DNA from: Dendrolimus kikuchii
Taxonomy: Eukaryota > Arthropoda > Insecta > Lepidoptera > Lasiocampidae
DNA length: 64,000 nucleotides
Assembly: GCA_019925095.2 (NCBI GenBank)
Contig: CM034403.1
Location: 726,001-790,000, forward strand
Direction of reading: 5' to 3'
Below are positions 1 through 10,098 of this stretch, piece by piece (the first letter of the stretch is position 1; each line of letters starts with the position of its first letter). Under the pieces are notes generated by a model. It saw only the letters and a program-made list of their open reading frames with translations. It made no database searches and was not told the DNA's origin. The position numbers were made by a program, and so were the translations under genes.

Positions 1-105
1 TTCAATACCTTTATATAACTTTTTGAATTATTCAATTCGGACATCCCATTCGAAAGATATCGCAAGTTTAAAAATGTAAGTATTAGAACACGCGGCCGTG
101 ACGCT
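1..105 (+). mobile_element. Helitron H1 internal fragment
   Basis: This stretch matches the interior of the two long H1 Helitron copies (near 31371-31437 and 48335-48415), including the AGATATCG and AATGTAAGTATTAG blocks. Neither Helitron end is present, so it is a truncated piece. The DNA from 106 to 270 is not recognised. A candidate upstream exon of the transporter was sought there, but no ATG with a phase-compatible donor was found. Confidence 0.6.
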
Positions 106-270
106 TTTTCATGAGCGGAAAATCGTAAGACCCCGTCTATATAGAAGGTTCACTTCAATAAACGTTGTTACTCACAGCGAAAGTGCGGTGGCGAGCGGAA
201 GCCGTGCAGTATGTGCAATTACTTAGCATATTGTTGATAACGAATAATAATAAAAACATTATTTTTTCAG

Positions 271-409
271 ACGTTGGTAGCCAGTGGTGCATGGACGTGC
301 TACTTTAATCTAGGACTATGTGTGGGAACACCTACGGTGATGCTGCCCCAGCTGAGGAGTGAGGCCAATTCCACGGAGGCCATCAGCGAAAACTTGGCCT
401 CTTGGATCC
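271..409 (+). CDS. Sugar transporter (Tret1-like), 5' internal exon
   Basis: This exon has a pyrimidine-rich acceptor (TTTTTTCAG, ending 270) and a GTAAGT donor at 410. It encodes 46 residues, TLVASGAWTCYF through to SENLASWI. This resembles the first membrane segment and first loop of insect facilitated trehalose/sugar transporters of the major facilitator superfamily. The last base (C, 409) joins with CT at 2058 to make a Pro codon, and the frame then continues into the next exon as SWI-P-AIFLYAGLPWV. That fit of phase and family sequence is the main evidence that the two exons belong together. The N-terminal exon or exons with the start codon were not found in positions 1-270 and may lie outside the window. 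Confidence 0.75.
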
Positions 410-535
410 GTAAGTAATATGTATAGGAGTGCCAGCAGTGAAGCATGGTCTGTAATTGAGCGACACAAACAAGAGTGTGTGTCACGTAGAAATATCGCAT
501 CAGGAACTCCCGCATCCGCGGCAGTCTTAATTTAA

Positions 536-847
536 TTTTTTTTTTATTGCAGGAGATCAGCAGACAGGCAGACGGCCCACTTGATGGAAAGCGGTTACCA
601 TCGCCTATGAACATTTGCAACAGCAAAGTTGCTACAAATGCGCTGCTGCTCTCTTAAGGGAAACTGGAACCTGGTCACTAATGCCGGAACACAACTCAAG
701 GTTGTTATGGCGAAATACTTTAGACCAGGGGTGGTAGCGATCCAGTCGGGCAAATGCCCTACCACCTGGCTGTAGGTTGTTAAGTCGCCTCTTACGACAG
801 GCCGCCCGGCCGCAGGAAATAGTATTCTTTCTCCGTTCCTGCACGGA
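536..847 (-). mobile_element. S1 SINE-like retroposon, full length
   Basis: A near-complete S1 copy on the minus strand. The sense 5' end, CCGTGCAGGAACGGAG, lies at the right and the poly(A) (seen as poly-T) at the left. No tRNA-type A or B box was recognised, so the origin of the family is unknown. It lies inside the transporter intron, antisense to the gene. Confidence 0.8.
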
Positions 848-849
848 TT

Positions 850-1115
850 CATGACCGTGATATAGCAGACAAACTGAAAAGTCATTTACGTTGGTACAGC
901 CAGGTTGTACGGAGCCTGGCTGATTACATGGAGAACAAAAGTCTAGCCATGCCGCCTCCGCCAGGTCCCAGTAGAAAGGGAACAATAAAAAAATGCTGAC
1001 TTAACGTTATGAAGGATGACATGCGTACCAATAGTTTAAATACAAGAGATGCCGAAGACCGCACGAAGTGAAGAAAAAAAGGAGGAAAGCAGAGCCTAGG
1101 CATTAGAGCAAACGC
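850..1115 (+). pseudogene. RTE-like reverse transcriptase C-terminal remnant
   Basis: Translation gives a broken string with LRWYSQVVRSLADYMENKS, then MPPPPGPSRKG, then KDDMRTNSLNTRDAEDRTK. This resembles the extreme C-terminus of RTE-type LINE proteins (RGRPKKRW...DDM...DAEDR.KW). A better copy of the same segment lies at 25295-25505 on the other strand. In-frame stops show it is dead. Confidence 0.55.
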
Positions 1116-1218
1116 TCCAAACACAACCGGAATTTAACATGACACTTGACATTTCATTCTCGTTGCTATGATGACGCATATGGTGATTACATTATATTTA
1201 AAGCTAAATTGAAAAGTA

Positions 1219-1483
1219 CTGTAGTGGAACACTTATAAGCCAATAGATGGCGCTATGCAATAATTGATGTCACAAACGTTTCCCGAAACATACAAAGAAT
1301 ATATACAAAATTTCGACTATAACAGATGGGGCCTTGCTGGAAGATCGTCCTTTGAGACGAAGGAGCATTCGATCTCGCTCCTCCAACCGGCAGGGTCTCT
1401 CCCTTCACTGGTGACCCCGACGTGAGGACATCAATTCTTGCACAGCGCCATCTATTGGCTTGTAAGTGTTCCACTACAGTACC
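1219..1483. mobile_element. M1 terminal-inverted-repeat element
   Basis: The ends are about 52-bp imperfect inverted repeats: CTGTAGTGGAACACTTATAA at left and its complement at right, each followed by the block AATAGATGGCGC. Both ends sit in GTAC/TA, so a TA or GTAC duplication is possible. There is no coding sequence. Half copies lie at 47691-47790 and 49964-50064/50757-50850. It could be a MITE or a folded pair of LTR ends; the class is not settled. Confidence 0.6.
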
Positions 1484-2057
1484 TTGCTTAAAAAGGGATA
1501 CACTATTGAAGAATATTTAAATAACAAAACTGCATTAACATAGTTGCTCGCTCCAGCCTTTTACACTATCTTCTGTATGACGTTAATATTTTGCATAACA
1601 TCTAAGGAATCTATGGAGATTTGTTCCAGTACGAATTCTTAGTATGTAATTATTGCGACGGTAACAATATTTTTTGTTTTTTACAACTCCATTAATTCTT
1701 TGAAAAGTAATACAACTTCTATATGTGTTTAAAAAAGAGTCTGAGAAAATACATCCGAATTTGAATTTGAATATTTGATAGTAAATTGCAACGACGATAT
1801 TTAAAAAAAAAATCATTCCAAGTGGAGATCCTGCATATAAGCTGGCTCTGTGTAGAGTTTTATTTAAATCCGTACAGTAGTTTTCACGTGATATTCTAAC
1901 AGATAGACAGACAAAGATCCAAAAACTTGCATTTTCGATCCGGCTTGTCGGAATTAGCCTAAATAGATAATTATTTCTAAGTTATTATGTTACAACATTC
2001 GTTAAATCAACTTGCAGAAGTAGTGGAATATTTAAATCAGTATTATTTACTTTCCAG

Positions 2058-3538
2058 CTGCCATCTTCTTGTACGCGGGGTTGCCCTGGGTCATCATTCT
2101 TCCCATAATCTTGCATTACTTTGGAAGAAAAAAAACTTACATATTTGTCACAGCTGCCAGTTTAATTAATTTCGTTATCTACTATTTGAGCACTAACATG
2201 ACTATGTTCTTCATAAGCGAAATTTTTCAAGGACCTAACTCTGCCTCACATCTCACTACAGCAGTGATCATTGTAACCGAGTACTCGTTACCTAAATACC
2301 GTGGAATATTCCTGACGTTGAAGTCTGCTACCTTTTTTTGGGGTATGTGGGTAGCAAATGCTATTGGAACTTTCTTTCATTGGAAAATAATAGGACTGGT
2401 TGGAATTGCATGTTCAGTATACGGCCTAATGATTGTCATATTCTGGCCCGAATCACCTTATTGGCTGGCAGCGAATGGAAAATTTGAAAAATGCACTGAA
2501 GCTTATAAATGGCTTAATGGAAATGATGAAGAATCGGAAAAAGATTTACAAAACATGATTAACTTTCAGAAAGAATTGGCTAAGACTAGAAAAAGTACAC
2601 TTCATGCTAAAGAATATATTGGTAATTTGTATAAAACTATAATGAGTAAAGTGTTCTTCAAACCTATATTGTTAGCTGCTTTAACAATATGTCTGTATTC
2701 ATTTTCTGGTAAAATAATTATAAGTGTTTATGCTGTTGAAGTTCTATCACAGATCACTAATAAATCTGCAGTATATAGTGGCATGCTTATTCTAGATGGA
2801 GTTACAGTATTGAGTATGTATATAGGTTCTATAATAGCAAAGTTTGTAAGGCGTCGTACCTTTTTAATAACTTCTTCATTTTTTGCAATTTTGTTTTTAT
2901 TTAGTTTATCATTGTATTTATACTTAATCAAATCCTCGGTGATTATAGAAAACAAATATTTATCTATAGCGTTGTTGATGGGATTTTCTATATCAATATG
3001 TTGCGGTCCGATGATATTATCTAGTACGATAGCTGGCGAATTAATTTCTATAGAATCTAGAAGTTTATCTGTGTGCGTTATTGCATTATTTTTTAAACTT
3101 TTAATCGGTACTCTAGTAAAAGTATCTCCACAAATTTTCAAATCGTTTAGTATGCCTGGTGCGTTTCTTTTCTTTGCTGTGACGTGTTCATTCTTTCTGA
3201 TATTGATTTACAAATTTTTGCCTGAAACCAAGGATAAAACTTTGCACGACATAGCTGTAACCATACGAGGGGCAAAGCAAAGTTCGGATCGTTTACTCCA
3301 AATTAATACACATATGGCCTACACTATCATCCGATACTGCCTTTTCGTGCCCAAATTTACATACACCCTCCGATGTTGCCAACTCTGGAAACAAACCTCT
3401 CTTTTACAGACGTTGGACAACATCGTGAGGGATACCCTCATATCCATCATAAATTTAGAAATGGACGACCGTGCATGGTCTCAGTGTTCTCTCCCGGTAA
3501 ACTGGACAGTGGTTACAAGCACACCCATCATTTTATAA
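2058..3538 (+). CDS. Sugar transporter (Tret1-like), main exon with retroelement-derived C-terminus
   Basis: This long exon encodes the bulk of a 12-helix MFS sugar permease that would carry a sugar across the plasma membrane. Family hallmarks are in order: GRKK after TM2, EYSLPKYRG in the TM4-5 loop, PESPYWL after TM6, a basic VRRR loop in the second half, and PETKDKTL after TM12 (about 3221). With the upstream exon the transporter part is about 450 residues, normal for the family. After LHDIAVTIRGA (about 3275) the reading frame continues without a stop for about 88 codons. That part is not transporter: VPKFTYTLR, DNIVRDTLISIINLEMDD and SQCSLPVNW match the region after the RT domain of a LINE. 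It ends at a stop at 3538. Whether this chimeric tail is made, or a splice avoids it, cannot be told. The DNA is open and otherwise undamaged. Confidence 0.75.
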
Positions 3539-4197
3539 TAATACACTTCTGGACAACACTACATTCCGATTAGCCGCGAGTTTACGCCTGGGGGCACCAT
3601 GTTGCGTACCACATCACTGTCAATGTGGAGTTATGGTAGACCGATTTGGACACCACGGGTTGTCATGTTTAAAAAGCGCAGGAAGAAGATCTCGTCATGC
3701 CAGCCTCAACGACATCATTCGCCGAGCTCTTGTCAGCGTCGGCGTCCCGGCCATTCTGGAACCAAATGGCCTGGTGCGTGACGATGGCAAGAGACCGGAC
3801 GGAATGTCACTCGTCCCTTGGAAGATGGGGCGGCCGCTAGTGTGGGATGCGACCTGTGTTGACACACTGGCCCCGTCACATCTTCCAATGACCGAGTCAG
3901 GGGCTGGCAACGCTGCCGCTTCAGCTGAGGACGTCAAACGGCGCAAATATGGAGCCTTAGGAAGGGGTTACATATTTGTGCCGTTTGGGGTTGAAACATT
4001 AGGCCCGTGGGGTCCGTCGGCAAAGAGTTTCTTTAAAGACATATGTAAGAAACTCTTTGACACTACCCGTGATCAGAAGGCTGGCTCATATTTTGCACAA
4101 CAAATAAGTATTGCCATACAGCGTGGCAATGCAGCCAGCCTTCTGGGCACGCTCCCCGTTGGCAATGATCTGCTACATAATGTATTTTAGTTATAAT
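3276..4197 (+). pseudogene. RLE-type LINE 3' portion (5'-truncated)
   Basis: Two reading blocks are joined across a deletion near 3538-3550. The second (about 3551-4190) reads CCVPHHCQCG, then HHGLSCLKSAGRRSRHASLN, RPDGMSLVPW, LVWDATCVDT and QQISIAIQRGNAASLLGTL. A C-C-H-C cluster followed by an RPDG...WD pair resembles the C-terminal restriction-like endonuclease of non-LTR elements. The clade is uncertain. The piece is fused directly to the transporter exon. A second fragment of the same family lies at 51540-51665. Confidence 0.6.
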
Positions 4198-4225
4198 GTC
4201 TTTGGTTTTTTATTTTTATAATTAG

Positions 4226-4411
4226 ACAGAGAGAGAGAGAGAGAGATAACACTTTATTGCACATCAAAATATACAATTACAAAAACAGACCATACTTACA
4301 ATATTTTCTAAGCAATACAATAGGCTGCCTTATCGCTCAAAGCAATCTCTTCCATGCACCCTAAATGAAAGAAATTTGAATCAGGCGATGTAGGTGGTGC
4401 AGAAAAAAAGG

Positions 4412-4472
<61 letters not shown>

Positions 4473-4963
4473 ATATATATGCATTAATACATAAGTTATT
4501 ATAATAAATGTATTAGCATGATTACATTCTGTTATAAAGGCAGCTATTTATGGACGAATAGTGTTTTCTGAGCAAATTTCTAAATGTTAGCAAGGATTTG
4601 GCCTTTCTGATAGTAAGAGGCAGCATATTCCAATATTTGAAAGCCTGCATTGTAAAAGAATTATCATAATAGAATCAAGTCTGTGCAGGCGTCATAAGTT
4701 CTCGGTACGTATCATGGCGTAAATTGTAGACATGGATAGGCGAATGGAATGAAAACGTTCCTTAAGGCATTGGGGACTATTAGGAGTACATAATATGTTA
4801 TAAAGGAGAGTGGATTGTGAGTATTCCGGCGACAATGAATAGGAAGCCACTTGAGTCTTTTACTATATTCGGAAACATAGTCATATTTTCGCAATCCAAA
4901 TATGTACTTGATACAAAAATTCCGAAGCTTGTTCAGCTGTTTTAGATAGCAGGCGTCAGCGTA
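4226..4963 (-). pseudogene. CR1-like LINE, 3' part
   Basis: On the minus strand the translation reads ADACYLKQLNKLRNFCIKYI, then GLRKYDYVSEYSKRLKWLPI. This is the post-RT region of CR1/Jockey-like LINEs. The left end is the element's 3' tail, with an AATAAAGTGTTAT-type signal and (TC)n, and it matches the + strand tail at 17790-18003. It continues beyond 6099 after two inserted R1-like elements. A (TA)n tract interrupts it at 4408-4470. Confidence 0.65.
4408..4470. repeat. (TA)n microsatellite
   Basis: About 30 alternating TA units lie inside the 3' part of the CR1-like fragment. Confidence 0.95.
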
Positions 4964-4975
4964 AGCAATTATGGG

Positions 4976-5808
4976 TATTCAGCGGCACCCTGACCTTCAG
5001 GACGACGCAGATACTTACCGGACACGGATGTTTCGATAAGTATCTGTGTCGCATTGTGGGCTGCTTGCCTTCCCCGGACTGCCGCCAGTGCGGCGCGCCC
5101 GACACGGCGTTACACACGCTAGTCGAGTGCGCCGCATGGGCGCCGCAGCGTTTCGAACTTGAGACGCACGTAGGTCCAGTCGACTCGCTCTGCGACTTGG
5201 TCAAGGCCATGTTGCAGAGCGGCGACAATTGGGGGGCTGCGGTTACTTTTTGCGAGACAGTAATGTCACTCAAGGAGGCCGCAGAACGCAATAGGGAGAG
5301 GAGTCCTGCAGCACGTGCCAATGCGTCTTCTCGAGGTCGCCGGCCTTCAGCTGGCACCCGGAGAGGCAGGTACGCGCATTACTTCCCTCCCTAAATTAGG
5401 TTCCGTTTACCGCGGGGGGCCTTTAGCTTGCTAGGAGAGCAAAGGAACTTCTACCCCCGCACAACGAAGTGGGGTGTGTTCTCCCAGGGCACACTCCAAG
5501 CACTTTATTGCGCTGGATCGACTGGGCGTAACTATGTTCTAAATCTCAGCCTTTCCAACACAAACAAAAGCGCAGGGTCGACAGGGAGGAGGGGGTTTTT
5601 AGTGGTTATTGGGGTTGCTCGCTCGTGTAGCAACGCTCGGAGTCTTCCACACTATTCTGTGACGTCGATCGCGGACGGAGCACCGCCAAGAGCATACTAT
5701 TGCTGCAGTGTTATCGCCCCCGACCGACGCGTGTCGTTCCCCTAGCAACGACCCAGTTTGTACGTAAATTGGTTAAGCATTTTCCCTCGCCTTAAAACCA
5801 AAAAAAAA
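4976..5808 (+). pseudogene. R1-like LINE copy 1, 5'-truncated
   Basis: The open part (about 4978-5391) reads TTQILTGHGCFDKYLCRIVG, then CRQCGAPDTALHTLVECAAW. This is the C-terminal end of an R1-clade RT protein with its CCHC knuckle (C-X2-C, then H and C). The stop is followed by a roughly 400-bp 3' UTR and a short A tract. It is flanked by AGCAATTATGGG (4964-4975) and AGCAACTATGGG (5809-5820). Confidence 0.7.
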
Positions 5809-5820
5809 AGCAACTATGGG

Positions 5821-6086
5821 AATTGCGCTGGATCGGACTGGGCGTAACTACGTTCTAAGTCTCAGCCTTTATTTCATAAAAAGCGCGGGGCACATGGGAG
5901 GAGGGTGGTTTTAGTGGGTAGTAGGTGTTGCCCGTGCAACTTCTCTGAGTCTCCACACAAGCTGGCTTGATTATTGTTCGGATTGCCCCTTGTCTAAGGG
6001 GAAAGCCTTCATGATCAACTATAGTCTAATCCCTTGCAAAGGACCCAGTATTGTGCGTAAATAGTATTTCCCCGCCTTAAAAAAAA
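5821..6086 (+). mobile_element. R1-like LINE copy 2, 3' UTR only
   Basis: A second, shorter copy of the same 3' UTR (shared GCGCTGGATCG, GGGCGTAACTA and GTGCGTAAAT blocks), ending in A9. It lies directly after copy 1 and is flanked by AGCAACTATGGG (5809-5820) and AGCAATTATGGG (6087-6098). A third copy is at 28305-28636. Confidence 0.75.
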
Positions 6087-6098
6087 AGCAATTATGGG

Positions 6099-6244
6099 AA
6101 GCAAGAGAGACTCAGCAAGCGTAATCTTGGTAGCAGTGGGCAAAAAGTTTCTTAATCTTCTGAGGGATCTAGAAGATAAGAAGACTGCGACTTAAATCGG
6201 TGATGTGAGGCCGCCAAGACAGTTCCTTATCAATGATTAAGTTT
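6099..6244 (-). pseudogene. CR1-like LINE, upstream continuation
   Basis: The minus-strand translation reads LIIDKELSWRPHITDL, then after a frameshift RSLRRLRNFLPTATKITLAE and SLLLPIIAYADACY. This joins in frame to the fragment left of the R1-like insertions (TSD excised). Its other end is the 13-bp target duplicated by the PLE. Beyond the PLE, after 10243, no convincing continuation is readable. Confidence 0.6.
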
Positions 6245-6299
6245 AATAGAACTACGTTTTAACGGTTTTAAGCGCGGTAATTTTATTTGATTTTGGTTT

Positions 6300-6341
6300 T
6301 TCCGACGTTTCGGCCACTTTTCAGTGGCTGTGATCACGGAA
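6300..6341 (-). ncRNA. Hammerhead-like ribozyme motif, PLE 3' copy
   Basis: On the PLE sense strand a TTCC/GGAA stem I encloses GTGATCAC, a stem II hairpin with GAAA loop, and GAAAC-GTC. The layout matches the minimal hammerheads known from PLEs (CUGAUGA, stem II, GAAACGUH with almost no stem III). Here box positions 3 and 8 are G and C instead of C and G. Stem II has one mismatch in this copy (ACAGCCACT). Function is not shown by sequence alone. Confidence 0.5.
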
Positions 6342-6601
6342 GACAAAGATGTCAAGTGTCAACGAGTATTGTTAAAGTTTTATTTAGCCTACCGCCAACT
6401 TATTAATTTTAATTATTTAATTTTTAATTTTGTTTATGGTTATTAATTAATCTATGGGAGCCTAATCTAATTTACTACCGCTTCGCAACATGTTATGGCT
6501 TGAAGAGAAGAAGCGGCGCAAGAAACTCTTCAGCAAACATGCCTAGCTCTAATAATTTTATATAATATTAAAATGGGTGGAAGGAAAAATAAAAGTAATT
6601 A

Positions 6602-9091
6602 TCAGTCAAGTTGGTTTGTGTTCCGTTGTAGGCAGAAAGAGCTCACAGTGTCTTGAGGTCTGGCAGCTGGTTTTTGCTGGGTTTGGGTCTTAATAGTTTT
6701 GATAATTGGATCCCAAACAGGTGGTACTTGCCAACCATCTTCTCTATTGAAATTTGGGTGTTTTTTGATTTCAATAGCCTCACGCATCATTCTAGGTATG
6801 AAACGATTCTCTTTCGCGAGGATTTGTGGGTTATCGAATCTGATGTAGTGGTTGGGTTTATCCAGCGTGTGTTCACTGATCGCAGACTTCGTAGACCTTG
6901 TGTGTTTCATGTCAGCAATGTGTTCTTTTACTCGTGTTTTTATGCTCCTCTTTGTTTGCCCAATGTATGACAATCCACACTCACAATCAAGCTTGTAAAC
7001 CCCTGCATCCTGGAGTGGGATATTGCATTTCACAGGTCTCAGAAATTGGGTAATCTTTTTCTGCGGCTTGAAATATGTTTTGATTGAAGCTCGCCTGAGG
7101 ATGTGACCAATTCTGTCTGTGACCCCCTTGATGTAGGGTAGGGTAGCAGGGCACCGCTCAACTGAAGGTGGTTTGGGGCCTTTGTGACGTTGGTGTGGAG
7201 TCTTCAGCTGATTGCGTTGTAGAACTCGCTTGACATGCTGAAGCTCTCCAGCTATGTGGTTCTCGTCACAAATTTTCCGTGCTCTCTGAAACAAAGATTT
7301 GCCCACGGTAGCTAACTGACTAGGATGGTGGTGAGACGAACCATTAAGGTATTTATCTGTATGGGTAGGTTTCCTATACACCGTATGACCAAGAGTATTG
7401 TCAGGGTTCCTTAGGATGAGCACATCCAGAAAAGCTAATTTATTATTTGCCTCTAGTTCCATAGTAAATTTAATATTACTGCTAATGGAATTGAGATGAT
7501 CTAGAAATGCAGAGACTTTATCGTTTGGGAGGACGGCAAAAGTATCGTCTACGTACCTTTTATACATCTTCGGGTTAGCCGGAGCGGTATCCAGTGCCTT
7601 CTGCTCGAAGTCTTCCATAAAAATGTCAGCTACGACAGGAGACAGCGGTGAGCCCATGGCTACACCGTTGATTTGGTCGTAGAAGCCGTAGTCCCACACG
7701 AAATAGCCAGATGTGAGGCAATGTTTTAGTAGATCTGCATATTCCTCAGGCATGTTATTATCTATTAGCTTCCTTTTGACAATCTCAATGCAGTCTTCCA
7801 CTGGTAAACTGGTAAATAAGGACTGGACATCAAAACTGACTAGTACTTCATCCTCAGCCAATATCAAATTTTCAATTGCGCTGATGAAGTCGAAGGAATC
7901 CTTGACATGGTAGGGTGTGTTGCCGCGGAGATTGTTGAGTGTCTTCGCGAAATGTTGTGCCAGTCTGTATGTTGGTGAGTCAAGCTGGCTAACTATAGGG
8001 CGCAAGGGGATGTTGTTTTTGTGAAGTTTAGGTAACCCATACAGTTTAGGCGCTTTGGCGCAAGATGGTGTGAGTGCGGATACGTCTAAGCTTAATTTTT
8101 CGGAGTTTTTTTTCATAACCGCGATTGTTTGTTTGGTTACTTTATCCGTGGGGTCAGTTTTGACCTTTTTATAAGTGCTTTCGTCCGATAAAAGATCTTG
8201 TATTTTACTATTGTAATCAGACGTATCCATGACGACAGTCGCGTTACCTTTATCTGCACGGAGCACGGTTATTTCTGGTTTATTGCGAATGTTTTTTAAG
8301 GCAATATATGTAGCACGAGTGAGATTCGGTTTGGGTAGACGACTACGGCGTAAAACCGATGAGATATCTTGTCGTATAGCTTCCGCATCCTCTTTCTGCA
8401 TGCTGTTCCTTACCAGACATTCCTCTACGTTGCAGATTATGTTTTCAAAAGGTATTTTTCGCGGGGTTATTGCGTAATTAAGGCCTTTTTCTAATACCGA
8501 AACGGTGTTTTTATCGAATGTTTGTTTTGACAGGTTAACCACCGACAGTGACATATGATTAGTGGTCGCGTTTCCGTGCACATCAACAATTGCTTCACAA
8601 TGGAGCTCAGGTATATTTTTTTGCGCGTTCCTTGTACCAAGATGTTTGTTTTGGTTTGTTAGCATTTGGTTGTATTTTGAAATTTGGCGGTTTTTTAGTT
8701 GTTCATATTTGACCTTTGCTCTCTTGTTAACAATATCAATGTAGTTTTGGAAATCTTCTGTCGATAGTATTACCTGTATTTCATTGTTTTGCGTCTCGAT
8801 AGCTCTATCTACGTGGTTCAAATTTAAACGGTGTTGGCGGATAAGGCATCTTAATAACTTTAAACTAGCCTGGCGTAGAATGCTGGCGCTTCCCGATATA
8901 TCTTTTTTAGATGTTAATTTTACACATACCGGTATAATATTATTATCGCGACACCTTTTTAAGAAATTTAACGATGTCACTAAACGCGCATGTTTTGTTT
9001 TTAGGCACTCACACCGCCGAATTTTATTTGCGATTTCCAGACCGTACTGGTTCACATAATATTTTCTTAAGTTTTCGCGACTTGTATACAT
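6602..9091 (-). CDS. PLE reverse transcriptase with GIY-YIG endonuclease
   Basis: An uninterrupted frame of 829 codons from the ATG at 9091. The frame is open for 38 codons further upstream, but those are pLTR and junction sequence, so the 9091 ATG, which is also seen at the right end of the composite, was preferred. Numbered from that upstream end (9205), the RT motifs are RADKGNATVVMD (316-327), KLYGLPKLHK with LRPIVS (387-406), SFDVQSLFTSLP (457-468), MGSPLSPVVADIFMEDFE (517-534) and the catalytic YVDD (551-554). The C-terminus carries GVYKLDCECGLSYIG (735-749) followed by QTKRSIKTRVKEH, a GIY-YIG nuclease with the cysteine-bearing linker typical of Penelope proteins. Together these would nick the target and prime reverse transcription there. 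No frameshift or stop was found, so the copy may be competent or recently so. Confidence 0.9.
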   Translation of the reverse strand: MYTSRENLRKYYVNQYGLEIANKIRRCECLKTKHARLVTSLNFLKRCRDNNIIPVCVKLTSKKDISGSASILRQASLKLLRCLIRQHRLNLNHVDRAIETQNNEIQVILSTEDFQNYIDIVNKRAKVKYEQLKNRQISKYNQMLTNQNKHLGTRNAQKNIPELHCEAIVDVHGNATTNHMSLSVVNLSKQTFDKNTVSVLEKGLNYAITPRKIPFENIICNVEECLVRNSMQKEDAEAIRQDISSVLRRSRLPKPNLTRATYIALKNIRNKPEITVLRADKGNATVVMDTSDYNSKIQDLLSDESTYKKVKTDPTDKVTKQTIAVMKKNSEKLSLDVSALTPSCAKAPKLYGLPKLHKNNIPLRPIVSQLDSPTYRLAQHFAKTLNNLRGNTPYHVKDSFDFISAIENLILAEDEVLVSFDVQSLFTSLPVEDCIEIVKRKLIDNNMPEEYADLLKHCLTSGYFVWDYGFYDQINGVAMGSPLSPVVADIFMEDFEQKALDTAPANPKMYKRYVDDTFAVLPNDKVSAFLDHLNSISSNIKFTMELEANNKLAFLDVLILRNPDNTLGHTVYRKPTHTDKYLNGSSHHHPSQLATVGKSLFQRARKICDENHIAGELQHVKRVLQRNQLKTPHQRHKGPKPPSVERCPATLPYIKGVTDRIGHILRRASIKTYFKPQKKITQFLRPVKCNIPLQDAGVYKLDCECGLSYIGQTKRSIKTRVKEHIADMKHTRSTKSAISEHTLDKPNHYIRFDNPQILAKENRFIPRMMREAIEIKKHPNFNREDGWQVPPVWDPIIKTIKTQTQQKPAARPQDTVSSFCLQRNTNQLD

Positions 9092-9184
9092 AATAAAACT
9101 ACGTTTTAACGGTTTTAAGCGCGGTAATTTTATTTGATTTTGGTTTTTCCGACGTTTCGGCCACTTTTCAGTGGCCGTGATCAC

Positions 9185-9838
9185 ATAGCTGGAGAGCTTC
9201 AGCATGTCAAGCGAGTTCTACAACGCAATCAGCTGAAGACTCCACACCAACGTCACAAAGGCCCCAAACCACCTTCAGTTGAGCGGTGCCCTGCTACCCT
9301 ACCCTACATCAAGGGGGTCACAGACAGAATTGGTCACATCCTCAGGCGAGCTTCAATCAAAACATATTTCAAGCCGCAGAAAAAGATTACCCAATTTCTG
9401 AGACCTGTGAAATGCAATATCCCACTCCAGGATGCAGGGGTTTACAAGCTTGATTGTGAGTGTGGATTGTCATACATTGGGCAAACAAAGAGGAGCATAA
9501 AAACACGAGTAAAAGAACACATTGCTGACATGAAACACACAAGGTCTACGAAGACTGCGATCAGTGAACACACGCTGGATAAACCCAACCACTACATCAG
9601 ATTCGATAACCCACAAATCCTCGCGAAAGAGAATCGTTTCATACCTAGAATGATGCGTGAGGCTATTGAAATCAAAAAACACCCAAATTTCAATAGAGAA
9701 GATGGTTGGCAAGTACCACCTGTTTGGGATCCAATTATCAAAACTATTAAGACCCAAACCCAGCAAAAACCAGCTGCCAGACCTCAAGACACTGTGAGCT
9801 CTTTCTGCGTACAACGGAACACAAACCAACTTGACTGA
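9185..9838 (+). pseudogene. Truncated second copy of the PLE gene, C-terminal nuclease part
   Basis: This encodes the last 218 residues of the PLE protein, from HIAGELQHVKRV to NTNQLD, including the complete GIY-YIG motif. It differs from the full copy at very few positions (for example KSAIS versus KTAIS, FCLQ versus FCVQ), so the two are of similar age. The RT domain is absent. The frame continues upstream into the inverted pLTR, so an artificial start exists at 9134. Confidence 0.85.
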
Positions 9839-10098
9839 TAATTACTTTTATTTTTCCTTCCACCCATTTTAATATTATATAAAATTATTAGAGCTAGGCA
9901 TGTTTGCTGAAGAGTTTCTTGCGCCGCTTCTTCTCTTCAAGCCATAACATGTTGCGAAGCGGTAGTAAATTAGATTAGGCTCCCATAGATTAAATAATAA
10001 CCATAAACAAAATTAAAAATTAAATAATTAAAATTAATAAGTTGGCGGTAGGCTAAATAAAACTTTAACAATACTCGTTGACACTTGACATCTTTGTC

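Larger units (their letters stand above)
410..2057 (+). other. Intron of the sugar transporter
   Basis: The intron runs from GTAAGT (410) to TTTCCAG (2057). It contains an S1 retroposon (536-847), a decayed RTE tail (850-1115) and the M1 inverted-repeat element (1219-1483). Positions 1484-2057 show no recognised feature. Confidence 0.7.

Noticed and set aside
100..214. Start exon of the transporter (ATGAGCGGAAAATC before GTAAGA, or an exon ending at 208)
   Set aside because: The splice phase of the first option puts a stop in the next exon, and the second has no ATG. Left unannotated.
2728..3141. 137-codon minus-strand frame inside the transporter exon
   Set aside because: Antisense shadow of the transporter coding sequence with no domain of its own.
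4408..4470. (TA)n as a structural or origin element
   Set aside because: Ordinary microsatellite inside a LINE tail.
6602..9205. Using the upstream start at 9205 for the PLE protein
   Set aside because: The first 38 codons are pLTR and sequence from the inverted neighbour. The ATG at 9091 is the one repeated at the composite's right end.
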